Assembly (NCBI RefSeq): GCF_001761365.1
Contig: NZ_CP017477.1
Coordinates: forward strand, 1,076,501 to 1,140,500
Source of the DNA: Polaribacter vadi
GTDB lineage: Bacteria; Bacteroidota; Bacteroidia; Flavobacteriales; Flavobacteriaceae
Length of the DNA stretch: 64,000 nucleotides
Reading direction: 5' to 3'
Of this stretch, positions 44,837-55,641 are shown piece by piece. The notes beneath the pieces were generated by a model. It was not told the origin of the DNA. It ran no database searches and saw nothing but the letters and a program-made list of their open reading frames with translations. Every line of letters begins with the position of its first letter. The stretch's first letter is position 1. The position numbers and the translations under genes are program-made.

Positions 44837-47800
44837 TTATTTCCTCAGATCCTTTTGAGATTTACTCCACAACATATCAAAAATAAACTCTTGATAACGG
44901 TTTCTAAAATTATCATCATCTGCATACTTCTTATAAATACTTGTATTCGTAAACATCATATTTTGCATTAATGTTTTCACTAAAATATTAGATTCTTCAC
45001 GAGCATTGGTTTTATCAGAGTTTAAAATAGACATCAATCCTTCTAAATTATTCTCTAATCGTTCTGGGATATCTTTTGTTAAAATGGCTTCTGCCTCTTT
45101 TGCATCTACACCTTCACCCCAATCAATATCACCAAAACGGTTATTAAAGGAATTAACAATATTTTCTAAAGTGTCAAATTCAGAATCTGCCATTCCGCCA
45201 CCCATTTGTACAGGAATTGGTTCTACATAACCTTCTGCATCTTCTAATAATATATTTATTTTATCTATCATTCTACTTGTACGATAGCTGTCCATGTCAA
45301 TTACTTCAAGTACATTTTCTTCATTTGGCTCATCTTCAATTTTCAAATGTGGAATTAAATGTTTCAATGTTAACCACAACATTTCCCAATATGGTTGTTT
45401 AAATTTTAATATGCGAGATAAATAACTATAAGTTCTAACAAAAGACTTTGCACTTCCTTTGAATAAAACTTGCTGATCAAGGATTAAATCTTCATTAAAA
45501 TTTCTAACAATTTGATCTATTATATTATCTAACGTGCTTCTATCTGTTTTTTCGTCATAATAATCTTCAAAAAATACTTTCACTAAATCTTCATCATAGA
45601 TTTGAAGTTCATCTAATTCTTCTTGTAAATCATTAAGCTTATTTGGATCTGTTTCTTTACTAAGAATAGTTGTTGTGTAATATGGTTGGAAAGCTGATTG
45701 AATATCATCTATTTCGTTGAAAAAATCTAATACAAAAGTTTCTCTCTTATGTGGTTTTTTTGCTCTATTTAACCTCGATAAAGTCTGAACTGCTTGGACA
45801 TCTGACAACTGTTTATCTACGTACATTGTATGCAGTAATGGTTGATCAAAACCTGTTTGATACTTATCTGCAACTATTAAAAAACGATATTGGTCTGTGT
45901 TAAACTGTTTAGGAATATCATTTAAGCCATCTTCGAAAGCATTCATTTTTTCTTCAGTAAGCTCCTCTCCTGTTGCCCAATGTTTTTTCTTTCCTGAAAA
46001 TGCAACAATCGTCTTAAACGAAGAATTAATTTCTTTTAAATATTTATCAAAGGCTTCCTTGTATTTCATTGCAGACTCTATAGACCTACAAACTACCATA
46101 GCTTTGGCTTTATTTTCAATACGCATGCGAACATGTTCATTGAAATGGTCTATCATTATTTTTGACTTCTCTGCAATAGCCAATTCATGACCTTCTACAA
46201 AGGCTCTAATTTGCTTATTTGCTTTTTTTGTTTCAAACTGTTCTTCTCCAGTCGCATCTTGTTCCTGTTTTACTTTATAAAAAGATTTCCAAGTAGTATA
46301 ATTCTTTAGAACATCCAATATAAACTCCTCTTCTATAGCTTGTTTCATACTATACGTATGGAAAGGTAAATATTCAAAATGCTCCTCTCCATGCTCATCC
46401 TTATAAGCTTGCTCAAAACCAAATGTTTCAAGAGTTTTGTTCTTTGGAGTTGCTGTAAATGCATAATAACTTGCATTGTTGAGCATTTTACGCCCTTCGA
46501 TTAGATGATTTAGTAAATCTTCAGTACTTATTTTTCCTTCTTCGTCTCTTGGAATATCATCTGCATTTATATCTGCAAACAACGCATTCATACTAGCTGC
46601 TGCTTCCCCACTCTGACTACTATGAGCTTCATCAATTAGAATAGCTACATTTTTAGTCGCCATATCTTGAACTGTTTTAAGAACAAATGGAAATGTTTGA
46701 ACTGTACATGTAATCACTTTCTTATTATTAGCCAAAGCCAATCGCATATGAGTCGTTTTACTAAAAGAATCTTCATTAGGATCTAATGCTTTTATATCTT
46801 TTGCATCTCCCGTAATCGCTTCCACCATTTTTTTCACTTGGGCAAAAGATTTTATATTCTTTCTTATTTGTTCATCTAGAACTCGTCTATCAGTTACAAC
46901 GATAACACTATCAAATAATGATGTACCATTATCCTTTCCAAATAAAGAGACTAACTGAAGCGTTAACCAAGTTATGGAATTCGACTTACCAGAACCTGCT
47001 GAGTGTTGCACTAAATAACGACCTCCTACTCCATTTTCTTTAGTATCTGCTAAAATCTCTCTAACTGCCGTTAATTGATGATACCTTGGAAAAATTTGAA
47101 TACGTTTTGTTTTTCCTGTTTCAAGATTGATCTCAGAAATAAGCGTAGCAAACTTTTGAATGATGTTACTTAAACTTGATTTACTTAACACTTCTTCCCA
47201 TAAATATGCAGTTTTTAGTCCATTTGGATTTATGGGGTTTCCAGCACCAAAAGGAGCATATGGTTTTCCTTCATTTTGTCCTTTATTAAATGGAAAAAAC
47301 GCAGTATTCTTATGAGCTAACGAACCCGTCATATACACTTGGGTCGTATCAGCAGCAAAATGAACCATACAACGCCCTAAGTTAAATATCTTGTCCTTTG
47401 GATTACGATCATACATATACTGTTTTATAGCGTTTTGAACTGCCTGATATGTAAATGCGTTCTTTAACTCTGTTGTAATTATTGGCAACCCATTTAAGAA
47501 AATGGTTAGATCTAATCTATTTTTGTTGTTGTCTGTATAAATTAATTCTTCTGTAACTGAGAATATATTAGCATCATATTTTGCTTGGTCTTTTAAATTG
47601 TAATTAGAATTAGGTTCTGGATAAAAAAACATGATGGTTTTATCATTGTACTTAAACCCTTTACGGAGTAATTCTATAATCCCTTTATCTTGAATTCGTT
47701 TGTCTAAACGAACCAGAAATGAGCGTTCTCCTTTTTGTTGAATGTAATTATAGTTAGCTAACTGCGATTCTTCTAAAAAAGCCATCAATTGCTCTTTATT

Positions 47801-47920
47801 GATGCAAAACTCCCTGTCAAAATCGTTAGATACAGATTCTATATAGCCATGTTTTACTACAAGCTGCTTTACAATTAGCTTTTGTAATGCTTTTTCGGAT
47901 GTGTCTTTTGGTTTTATCAT
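44837..47920 (-). CDS. hsdR: Type I restriction endonuclease subunit R (HsdR)
   Basis: The 1027-aa motor-nuclease subunit shows the N-terminal PD-(D/E)xK nuclease (RLDLTIFLNGLPIITTELKN, about 136-155), then helicase motifs: Walker A QHSAGSGKS (about 306), DEAH (VAILIDEAHSSQSG), TATP (YAFTATPKNKTLE) and the RecA2 motifs VADKYQTGFDQPLL and LSRLNRAKKPHKRE. All three functional blocks are intact. It translocates DNA and cuts unmodified sites far from the recognition sequence. It is the last gene in the hsdM-hsdS-X-hsdR operon, 6 bp after X. Convergent with the S24 repressor. Confidence 0.96.
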   Translation of the reverse strand: MIKPKDTSEKALQKLIVKQLVVKHGYIESVSNDFDREFCINKEQLMAFLEESQLANYNYIQQKGERSFLVRLDKRIQDKGIIELLRKGFKYNDKTIMFFYPEPNSNYNLKDQAKYDANIFSVTEELIYTDNNKNRLDLTIFLNGLPIITTELKNAFTYQAVQNAIKQYMYDRNPKDKIFNLGRCMVHFAADTTQVYMTGSLAHKNTAFFPFNKGQNEGKPYAPFGAGNPINPNGLKTAYLWEEVLSKSSLSNIIQKFATLISEINLETGKTKRIQIFPRYHQLTAVREILADTKENGVGGRYLVQHSAGSGKSNSITWLTLQLVSLFGKDNGTSLFDSVIVVTDRRVLDEQIRKNIKSFAQVKKMVEAITGDAKDIKALDPNEDSFSKTTHMRLALANNKKVITCTVQTFPFVLKTVQDMATKNVAILIDEAHSSQSGEAAASMNALFADINADDIPRDEEGKISTEDLLNHLIEGRKMLNNASYYAFTATPKNKTLETFGFEQAYKDEHGEEHFEYLPFHTYSMKQAIEEEFILDVLKNYTTWKSFYKVKQEQDATGEEQFETKKANKQIRAFVEGHELAIAEKSKIMIDHFNEHVRMRIENKAKAMVVCRSIESAMKYKEAFDKYLKEINSSFKTIVAFSGKKKHWATGEELTEEKMNAFEDGLNDIPKQFNTDQYRFLIVADKYQTGFDQPLLHTMYVDKQLSDVQAVQTLSRLNRAKKPHKRETFVLDFFNEIDDIQSAFQPYYTTTILSKETDPNKLNDLQEELDELQIYDEDLVKVFFEDYYDEKTDRSTLDNIIDQIVRNFNEDLILDQQVLFKGSAKSFVRTYSYLSRILKFKQPYWEMLWLTLKHLIPHLKIEDEPNEENVLEVIDMDSYRTSRMIDKINILLEDAEGYVEPIPVQMGGGMADSEFDTLENIVNSFNNRFGDIDWGEGVDAKEAEAILTKDIPERLENNLEGLMSILNSDKTNAREESNILVKTLMQNMMFTNTSIYKKYADDDNFRNRYQEFIFDMLWSKSQKDLRK

Positions 47921-47926
47921 ATCAAT

Positions 47927-50900
47927 TTATAATTCTTTAATTTTGAACTGCATACCTCTAAAGTCTCCACTTCCATCACCTGCTTTTCTATCAAAAGTAT
48001 GTTGTTTTATTTGGTACATTAATACTAAGTCTTTATCGTCTAGATACTTTCTCAATAAATCTGTTCGGATGTAATCTGAATTCTGTCTAAGTATACCCTC
48101 TTCTTCGAATTCAACAGATACAAATGCTCTTTTATTATTTTTATCTAGTATTTGAAAATTTTCAGCATCTGCTTTCAAATTAAGATGCTTACCTATATTC
48201 GGAGAAGGTATATTCCCTCTTAAAGCAGGATAAACTTTTGAATTAGTCTCCCAAGAGTATTCTACTAAAGCAGGTTCAACTTCAATTGGTACTTGAACTT
48301 GAACAGTATCTAGTTCGATCCCTTTTTTAATAATCTCTTTGGTTTCTTCTCCTTCAAATCCTGACAACTTATTTTTAATAAGACTTTTATCTTTGCCATT
48401 AGGTTTATAGTAAACAATAGACTCTCTATTTCTTTTTATTTCGGGTATAGAATCGGCCCAATAAAGTTCTCCAAAATAAGTGTTATCAATAGAATTATTT
48501 GAGTGTAAATCAAAATCCCAATTCAATGTTTTATTTAATATTTGATCTTCTTTACCTAATAGGTCCTCTTTTTTAACAAGAAAAGATGTTACAAGTAAAA
48601 AAGATCTTACATCGTAAGAAAATTTACTTTTTTCACCTTCCTCAAAATAACCATATAATAAAGTATAATCATTTGAATCGAATTGATAATTAAAAACTTC
48701 ATCAAGGGATTTGAACTTTTCTTTATATGGCCACTCCTGTGAATCTGTTTTATCTTTCAATAGTTTCTCTGAAAATAACTTTTTATTCAGATATTTTTTT
48801 TGCGGATTACTAACCTCAATCTCAACATCACTTAATCGATCATAAAAACTTGTAACACTTGAGTCTTTTTCTCCATCATAAAAAACAGGCAATTCTCCTA
48901 GATTTAGAAGGTAACCAGCATATTCAAAAAAAGCATTCCAAGAATATTTTTTACCCAACCTATCAACCTTACCTTTAATATCTGACTTACTTGATCCAAA
49001 ATAAAAATCTTGTTCAATTCCTTCAGGAAAATCTTTGTAAACTTTTTGTTCATAACCAGAATCTATTAACCGCTTAAATATGTGTGCCACTGCGTCTAAA
49101 TGACCTTCATTATTAATATCTAATAATCTTGGAATTGTATAAGTGACAAAATCCCCTGAAAATGGATCTGGATCCGGATGACTACTCCATTTCAAGGATA
49201 CTTTATTTCTGTCATCATCACTAATGTCATCCCAAACTGCAGATGCGTTAAACTTATACTGTTTCAATCTCGCTAATTCTTGGACAGGCAATTCAAAAAC
49301 TTTTAAATAAATTGCTAAGTCAATAATATGTTTGAAACTATCAATTACTATGTAATGATATGAAGGTTCAGCAGGTTCTGGTTTAAATTGAAGATTATAT
49401 ACTGTATTAGCTAATGGCTTTAATTGATTATTAACAAATGATTGATCATTTTGTTTACGTAAACAGATTCCGTATGCTATACCTGTTAAACGTTCGAATA
49501 TGTATAAACGTTTTACTTTAGAATATTTTTCTACTTTTAAAAGTATGAATTCTGGATTATTACATCCAAATTCTAAAAGGTTTTTAGAAGCAGAATCCCT
49601 TATTTCATGAATTGTAGATTCTAGAAGCCAAATTGTTAACTCAAGTGCTATATTTAACTGATTAGAATCAAAAGTAGAAAAATCTTCCTTTAAAAAGTCT
49701 TGAAAAATTGAACTGTTTTCATAAATATTTTTGACCCAAGTTAATTCTATAAGAAAAGGATTAACTTCAAGTAAAAAATCTTTGATATATAGAAAATTTA
49801 AAGGAAAATCAGTATCTATATATTGTTCAATATTATTTTCTAATAGTCCATCCCATAAATTTAAGTTTGTAACTAATTCTTTTAATTTTCGCTCTAATCT
49901 AGTACTTGCAGTATTACCTGAATAATCTGAAACAAACCTCCATGAATATTCCAATACCAATGGATCTTGAGTATAATCTAGTAAATCATCTGTATATTTT
50001 GGATCTTTACTTTTGGAATATCGATAAACCATAAATAGCATTATATCTAATCCCAATTGATGTGCGTTATTATTTAAACTTCCATCAGCTCTATTCTTTT
50101 TTATTCCTGATAATAACTTAGAAAATTCATCTGATTTTACAAAATCACTTGGCTTATTATATTTATTATAAAGAAATTGTGCTAATATATAACCACCAAC
50201 ATTCTGAAATGTATGAACTACTTTTTCGCCTTTAAAATAAGGTTGAAAATCTTTCATAAAAAGTAATTCGCTTTCTAGAAACTTATACCCTATTGATGTT
50301 GATTTGATTATTTCATCAATTGATTTCCCTTGTGTTAATTCCAAAAAAGTATTATAATTTAATGAACCTGAAATTTCTTGAATAAATTTTTCGGAGCTTC
50401 TAAAAATTCCATTAAAAATTGGTCTTGCTGATGGTCTATCTAGTTTGTTAGCTAAATCTATACATTCTTCTTCTATAAATTTAAATAAGGTTTCTTCATA
50501 AGAACTGTGGTTTAATCTCACTTTAACGTTACCTGCTCTGTCTCCATTTTTACTAATGCAATAGATTCTTAAAATTAGTGGAGTTGAAAACAATCGACTA
50601 TTGTTTCTATTAATAACATTAGATTCAATTTTATAATGCTTAAAGTATTGTTCAATCGCTTTTTTTCTAGTTTCAAAAGCCTCAAAACCTGAAAGTTTAT
50701 GAGAACAGTCTAAAGAAAAATTTCTTTCTATACTGTTTTCGAGGTAAGATGTTCTACAAGTAGCTAAAAAAGTTAAATATTCATATTTAGAAATATCTTC
50801 TGTTAAATTCTCAATTCCATCTCCCCAAATAGGACTAAATCCACTCAAATTATAAGTGGTTTCATTCATACCATCAATAATTATTATAACCCTTTTCTTT

Positions 50901-52186
50901 TTCTTTTTTGCAAATTCATTCAATTTTGAAAAGAAAGAAATTATACTTGTTGCTTCAGAATATTTAAAAACTTTTTGAAAAGCATGTGACAAGCTAGAAT
51001 GGTTTCCACTAAATGCTGAAGCGGTTATAAATAAGGGAAAATGTCCATCTTTCTTGAGCGAACTATAAATATGAGCTGCAAAATATGTTTTACCAATACC
51101 AGCAGCTGCATGCACAATGAAATGATTTCTAATGATCTCGTCTTTTTTATTATTTAAGTCTTCGATAGTCTCATTTAGATCTTGAATAGATAATAGTATG
51201 GGCGAAAATGCATCAAAAATCTTGCTTATATTATTCTTTTTATCAGAAGTACTTAATTTTATAAGATCAAAATTACTTGATTCTATATAATCACGAAGTT
51301 CATAACTTGAAATAGGAAAATAAACCTGTTCTATTCTGATATCTTGATTGGACCTAACTTGACTTAATACACTTATTTCATTTAGATGTTGATCAATTGT
51401 TATTGTTGTGTCTATTACTCTTTGATAATCTAAAAATAAATCTGATTTATCACTAATTATTAAAGGATCCCGATTATCTTCTATAAGAATGTTTAATTCA
51501 TTTAATTTTGATCTTAATTTTGTAAGGGCTTTTCTACAAGTATTAAATGATTCTGTGTATTCAGAAACTTTAATATGTTCATTAACTATTTGCTCAAATA
51601 GTTTTTTTTCAAGTTTACTTTCAACATGAAGTTCTTTAATGAATTTGTTCTTATTTAATCTATAAGTTTCGTTTATTTCTTTAAACCATTTATTTGATAG
51701 TTGCCAATTTTCATTACTATTTTGATAAACAACTTTAATTAAATTTAATTCAATATCAACGTTAAAAACGACTCTCCAATTCCACTTCCAAAATAGAATG
51801 TTTTTTAAGATGAATTGTCGACCTACATTTCCATTATTTATTTTTTTATGCTCTAGAATTGCAAATAACGTAATAAGGTAAACTTTTATTATAATAGAAA
51901 CCCAATGATATCCGATAGTAAAACCTCCTAAAATTCCGTCTATAATTATTCTAGCAAACAGTTCCCAATTAACACCAAAATTAATTTTGATAATTTCATA
52001 AACGTCATCAAATATTAAGTCTGCGCCAACTTTTGCTAATTCAGCAATTAAACTTATGCTAAACCATTTTAATAAAATAGAAAATATAGACTTTTTATAT
52101 TTATAATCCACAAACCTTGTCCACCAGTATTCAATTAAATACCATACTCTTTTTAAGAATCTGATGATTAAAGTATCTTCTCTCAT
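47927..52186 (-). CDS. Large membrane-anchored NACHT/STAND ATPase embedded in a type I RM operon
   Basis: The 1419-aa protein has at least one strong hydrophobic segment near residues 77-112 and a weaker one near 35-55, then a helical linker (about 160-340). A STAND/NACHT module follows: Walker A AAAGIGKT (360-367), Walker B IIIIDGMNE (434-442) with an acidic Glu, sensor-like ATCR (475-478) and a downstream LFSTPLILRIYC helix. Residues about 600-1419 form a long, mostly helical region with a beta-rich end, likely the target-sensing part. STAND proteins oligomerise after ligand recognition and often defend against phage. The effector is not identified; membrane disruption is possible. Spacing is 6 bp to hsdS and hsdR. 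Confidence 0.85.
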   Translation of the reverse strand: MREDTLIIRFLKRVWYLIEYWWTRFVDYKYKKSIFSILLKWFSISLIAELAKVGADLIFDDVYEIIKINFGVNWELFARIIIDGILGGFTIGYHWVSIIIKVYLITLFAILEHKKINNGNVGRQFILKNILFWKWNWRVVFNVDIELNLIKVVYQNSNENWQLSNKWFKEINETYRLNKNKFIKELHVESKLEKKLFEQIVNEHIKVSEYTESFNTCRKALTKLRSKLNELNILIEDNRDPLIISDKSDLFLDYQRVIDTTITIDQHLNEISVLSQVRSNQDIRIEQVYFPISSYELRDYIESSNFDLIKLSTSDKKNNISKIFDAFSPILLSIQDLNETIEDLNNKKDEIIRNHFIVHAAAGIGKTYFAAHIYSSLKKDGHFPLFITASAFSGNHSSLSHAFQKVFKYSEATSIISFFSKLNEFAKKKKKRVIIIIDGMNETTYNLSGFSPIWGDGIENLTEDISKYEYLTFLATCRTSYLENSIERNFSLDCSHKLSGFEAFETRKKAIEQYFKHYKIESNVINRNNSRLFSTPLILRIYCISKNGDRAGNVKVRLNHSSYEETLFKFIEEECIDLANKLDRPSARPIFNGIFRSSEKFIQEISGSLNYNTFLELTQGKSIDEIIKSTSIGYKFLESELLFMKDFQPYFKGEKVVHTFQNVGGYILAQFLYNKYNKPSDFVKSDEFSKLLSGIKKNRADGSLNNNAHQLGLDIMLFMVYRYSKSKDPKYTDDLLDYTQDPLVLEYSWRFVSDYSGNTASTRLERKLKELVTNLNLWDGLLENNIEQYIDTDFPLNFLYIKDFLLEVNPFLIELTWVKNIYENSSIFQDFLKEDFSTFDSNQLNIALELTIWLLESTIHEIRDSASKNLLEFGCNNPEFILLKVEKYSKVKRLYIFERLTGIAYGICLRKQNDQSFVNNQLKPLANTVYNLQFKPEPAEPSYHYIVIDSFKHIIDLAIYLKVFELPVQELARLKQYKFNASAVWDDISDDDRNKVSLKWSSHPDPDPFSGDFVTYTIPRLLDINNEGHLDAVAHIFKRLIDSGYEQKVYKDFPEGIEQDFYFGSSKSDIKGKVDRLGKKYSWNAFFEYAGYLLNLGELPVFYDGEKDSSVTSFYDRLSDVEIEVSNPQKKYLNKKLFSEKLLKDKTDSQEWPYKEKFKSLDEVFNYQFDSNDYTLLYGYFEEGEKSKFSYDVRSFLLVTSFLVKKEDLLGKEDQILNKTLNWDFDLHSNNSIDNTYFGELYWADSIPEIKRNRESIVYYKPNGKDKSLIKNKLSGFEGEETKEIIKKGIELDTVQVQVPIEVEPALVEYSWETNSKVYPALRGNIPSPNIGKHLNLKADAENFQILDKNNKRAFVSVEFEEEGILRQNSDYIRTDLLRKYLDDKDLVLMYQIKQHTFDRKAGDGSGDFRGMQFKIKEL

Positions 52187-52192
52187 ATTCTT

Positions 52193-53446
52193 TTATTTTT
52201 CCCTAACATCAATTTTACCGGTTACAGCTTCACTTATTAAACTTTGTTGGTATTCTTTTAATAAGGTTATTTCTTTTTTTGCCTTGATTTCTTGCTCTTT
52301 GATTACTTTATCAAGCTCAAATACTGCTTCTTGAGTCTTAGCATCTGGTAATGGGATATTTAATGTACTAAAGTCTGTAAAACTAATATTCTGTCCATCT
52401 CTAATACCAGAAATAATGGTATTCAATAACTCAATAAAAGGTTTCGATTTTAGGAAATACTTGTAAAATATTCTTAATTTTTCATTATCGAATTCTTCTT
52501 TTATCACAAATACTGTATAAGCAGGACTTACTATACCTTGATAATAAGAAAATTCTATTCCTCCTTGAAAACTTCTTAAACTAATTACAAAACTCTCATT
52601 TAAAACAAGTTTTTGGCTTAACAATCCTTTTTCATCAGGTGAAACAAAATTCTCGCTACACATAGATTTTGGTAATACTCCTCTATTTTGAGTAACAGCA
52701 AGCAATTCTTCTTGTGGTTTATTTTTAATTTTAATTTCATTAAAAATCCATTTTGCTTTTAAAGTTTTCCAATCTTTTGGAAAATTATCTTCCCACTCAG
52801 AAACTTCTTTAGGCTCTTGAAAACCATTGATTGATAATTTATAAGCCTTCTCTTTTAAAAGTTTTATCGTTTTTTCTTTATCAGAAATTAAGAGTTCGAT
52901 TTCACTTGTTTTTTTGTCTAAGAAATTAGAAATTTCTATTTGTTCTTTTTTAGGAGGAACTGGTAATTGAAATAAGTTAAATTCATCTGCGGGTAATCTC
53001 CATCTACCCAATTCAGAACTTCCTTGTCCTAAAGGAAAAAATAATTTGTCCCAATATCCTTTTTGGAATAAGTATAACATATACCTAGCATCTGATTCCT
53101 TGTCTTTTAATTTAAAAACACGATAATCAGGACTTATAACACCTTCATATTTTGAGATATCAACATAACCAGTTAACAAATCCATATGGTTCATACCAAA
53201 ATCTCCTTTATCAACTATTTGATACTTAGAATAATTCATAGATAATTGACCTCCACCACTTTCAGTATCTTTAATTTTAATACCTTTTTGAGTAATAGAA
53301 AGTATATTGTGTCCTAATTCGCCAGAAATACGTTTGGTTATATCAAACAAGTACTTAGATTTTTTAACTTCCCAATGCTCAGGAATTCCTCCTAACCATC
53401 CTATTTGTGAATCTTTATATTTAGGATAAGTATTATGATTACTCAT
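52193..53446 (-). CDS. hsdS: Type I RM specificity subunit (HsdS)
   Basis: The 417-aa protein has two target-recognition domains, each led by the typical W-x-x-x-K pattern (IPEHWEVKKSKYLFDIT at about 20 and PKDWKTLKAKWIFNEI at about 222). Each domain is followed by a conserved coiled-coil spacer (LPVPPKKEQIEISNFLDKKT and LPDAKTQEAVFELDKVIKEQ). These recognise the two halves of a bipartite sequence; the specificity cannot be read from sequence alone. It overlaps the hsdM stop by one base, so expression is coupled. Confidence 0.95.
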   Translation of the reverse strand: MSNHNTYPKYKDSQIGWLGGIPEHWEVKKSKYLFDITKRISGELGHNILSITQKGIKIKDTESGGGQLSMNYSKYQIVDKGDFGMNHMDLLTGYVDISKYEGVISPDYRVFKLKDKESDARYMLYLFQKGYWDKLFFPLGQGSSELGRWRLPADEFNLFQLPVPPKKEQIEISNFLDKKTSEIELLISDKEKTIKLLKEKAYKLSINGFQEPKEVSEWEDNFPKDWKTLKAKWIFNEIKIKNKPQEELLAVTQNRGVLPKSMCSENFVSPDEKGLLSQKLVLNESFVISLRSFQGGIEFSYYQGIVSPAYTVFVIKEEFDNEKLRIFYKYFLKSKPFIELLNTIISGIRDGQNISFTDFSTLNIPLPDAKTQEAVFELDKVIKEQEIKAKKEITLLKEYQQSLISEAVTGKIDVREK

Positions 53447-55641
53447 TAAGTAAGGATGTTTTTAATTAAACCGTCACTTTCGTTTTCCAATGCTATCAAA
53501 TCTTTGGTTATTCTTTCAAGACTTCTAAGAGGTTTGTATTTATAAAAATACTTGGTAAATGATATTTCGTAACCAATTGTTGTTTTAGAATAATCAATCC
53601 AAGCATCTGAAACATGAGGTAATACTTCGCTTTTAAAATAGATATCAATATCTTCAAGTAACGGTACATTTTCTGAATCCCTTAAGTCAGAATCTGGTTC
53701 GTAAATAATGGTCCCATCTTTTTCTTTCTTCTTTACAATTGGTTCTGCTTCTTCATTCTTCCAACTAATGGCATTAATAATTTGCTTTTTTTCAGAAGGA
53801 CTTATACTTATTTTAAGTTTTTTAATACTCTTATCCAATTCTCCTTTATAGATATTGAAATCATTAGAAACAGTATCTCCAAAATGGTTAAATAGCTTTT
53901 GTGCTGCATCCATTATTCCTTTTTGAACCTTCCAATATTTCACATCAAACAATTTGTTCTTATTTGCTGGAGAAACTTTAATCTCATTGGCTTCCCAGTA
54001 TTTTAACAAAGACTCTTTGTGCTGTTTTATATCTGTGTATACATCTTCTCCAAATTGTTCGTAGATGTACTCCATTTCATCTTGTAGTGCATTATGAAAC
54101 CTTAATCCGTCTACTTTTTCTTGTGTAAATTGGCAGGACAAACGCAAAGGTCTATCGATAATAATTTTTTGATAGCCAAAATCGGAGTTTTTGAATATTT
54201 TAGACTTTTCAGTAGCTTCAAAATTCAAATAAATATCAGTAATCTGTCTAATATGATCTTTCGTTAATTCATTAGATTTATTACCTAAACTTTTTCGCTT
54301 CTTTTTATATATTTCGGTCGCATCTATTAATTGTACTTTACCTTTTCTGTGTTCTAATTTTCTATTAGAAAGAATAAAGATATAGGTAGAAATACCTGTA
54401 TTATAAAACATGTTCTTTGGTAAACCGATAATACAATCTACCCAATCGTTTTCTATTAACCATTTTCTAATATTACTTTCACCGCTTCCTGCATCACCTG
54501 TAAATAATGCCGAACCATTGTGTACAGAAGCCACACGAGAACCTAAATCTGTATTGTTCTTCATTTTATAAGCCATGTTAGCTAAAAACAACAATTGTCC
54601 ATCACTACTTCTAGGTGTCCCTACAGAAAATCTCGGATCTAATATTTTTTTACCATCCTGAATAGCATCGATATCAATTTTCCAACTCTTTCCGTATGGT
54701 GGATTAGAAAGCATAAAATCAAATTCCTTTCCCATAAATCCATCATTCCCTAGCGTTGAACCATAGGCGATATTTTCAGGATTTTCATTTTTAATTAGCA
54801 TGTCAGAAGTACAAATAGCATATGTTTCTGGGTTTACTTCTTGCCCATACAAAACAAACTTAGATTTGTTATTTGTAATTTCTTCTGCAAAATGTTCTGC
54901 TTCGGTAAGCATACCTCCAGAACCACAAGCAGGGTCGTAAATAGAATAACGTGCATGTTCTTTTATCTGTCCTTTTAAAGGCTCAAAAACAACATGTGTC
55001 ATTAAACGTATTATTTCTCTTGGCGTAAAATGTTCTCCTGCTTCTTCATTATTCTCTTCGTTGAATTTTCTAATCAACTCTTCAAAAACGTACCCCATTC
55101 CTAAATTTGATAAACCAAGTAGTTTTTCACCTTTTGAGTTGGTTACATCATTTGGACCAAGGTTGATTTCATTGGAAACCAATTTTTCAATTAATGCAAA
55201 AGTAATTCCAGCTTCTTGCATCGTTTGAAGCTGGTTTCTAATTTTGAACTTAGAAATAATCTCTTGAACGTTTGGTCCAAATCCATCTAAATACTCTTCT
55301 AAATTTGAATCTATATTTTCCGGATCAGACATTAAAGACACATACTTAAACTTTGCTTCTGTAGGACCATTTTTTCCCATTGTAAAACGAGAAGTATTAT
55401 AAAAAGGATAACCAGAGAATCTATTCAATGCAGATTTATCGTCAATTTTATTATCAATTAAAAATTGATCATTTTCTAGTACCTTTTCTTTTGATTTTTC
55501 AAGTAATACGTCTAACCTTCTAATAACTGTAAAAGGTAAAATAATATCTCTATACTTTCCTCTTACAAATACATCTCTTAAAACATCATCTGCTATCCCC
55601 CAGATAAAATTTACTACTTTATTGTGTGCTTTTTGCTTCAT
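53446..55641 (-). CDS. hsdM: Type I RM methyltransferase subunit (HsdM)
   Basis: The N6-adenine methyltransferase has an N-terminal helical domain (about 5-160), the SAM motif YDPACGSGGML (about 238) and the catalytic NPPYGKSW (about 313). At 731 aa it is longer than the classic HsdM (about 500-550), with a C-terminal extension of about 200 residues after the catalytic core (from about 530), a variant found in many Bacteroidota. It protects host DNA and forms the M2S complex. First gene of the RM operon; the 384-bp gap upstream should hold the promoter. Confidence 0.95.
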   Translation of the reverse strand: MKQKAHNKVVNFIWGIADDVLRDVFVRGKYRDIILPFTVIRRLDVLLEKSKEKVLENDQFLIDNKIDDKSALNRFSGYPFYNTSRFTMGKNGPTEAKFKYVSLMSDPENIDSNLEEYLDGFGPNVQEIISKFKIRNQLQTMQEAGITFALIEKLVSNEINLGPNDVTNSKGEKLLGLSNLGMGYVFEELIRKFNEENNEEAGEHFTPREIIRLMTHVVFEPLKGQIKEHARYSIYDPACGSGGMLTEAEHFAEEITNNKSKFVLYGQEVNPETYAICTSDMLIKNENPENIAYGSTLGNDGFMGKEFDFMLSNPPYGKSWKIDIDAIQDGKKILDPRFSVGTPRSSDGQLLFLANMAYKMKNNTDLGSRVASVHNGSALFTGDAGSGESNIRKWLIENDWVDCIIGLPKNMFYNTGISTYIFILSNRKLEHRKGKVQLIDATEIYKKKRKSLGNKSNELTKDHIRQITDIYLNFEATEKSKIFKNSDFGYQKIIIDRPLRLSCQFTQEKVDGLRFHNALQDEMEYIYEQFGEDVYTDIKQHKESLLKYWEANEIKVSPANKNKLFDVKYWKVQKGIMDAAQKLFNHFGDTVSNDFNIYKGELDKSIKKLKISISPSEKKQIINAISWKNEEAEPIVKKKEKDGTIIYEPDSDLRDSENVPLLEDIDIYFKSEVLPHVSDAWIDYSKTTIGYEISFTKYFYKYKPLRSLERITKDLIALENESDGLIKNILT

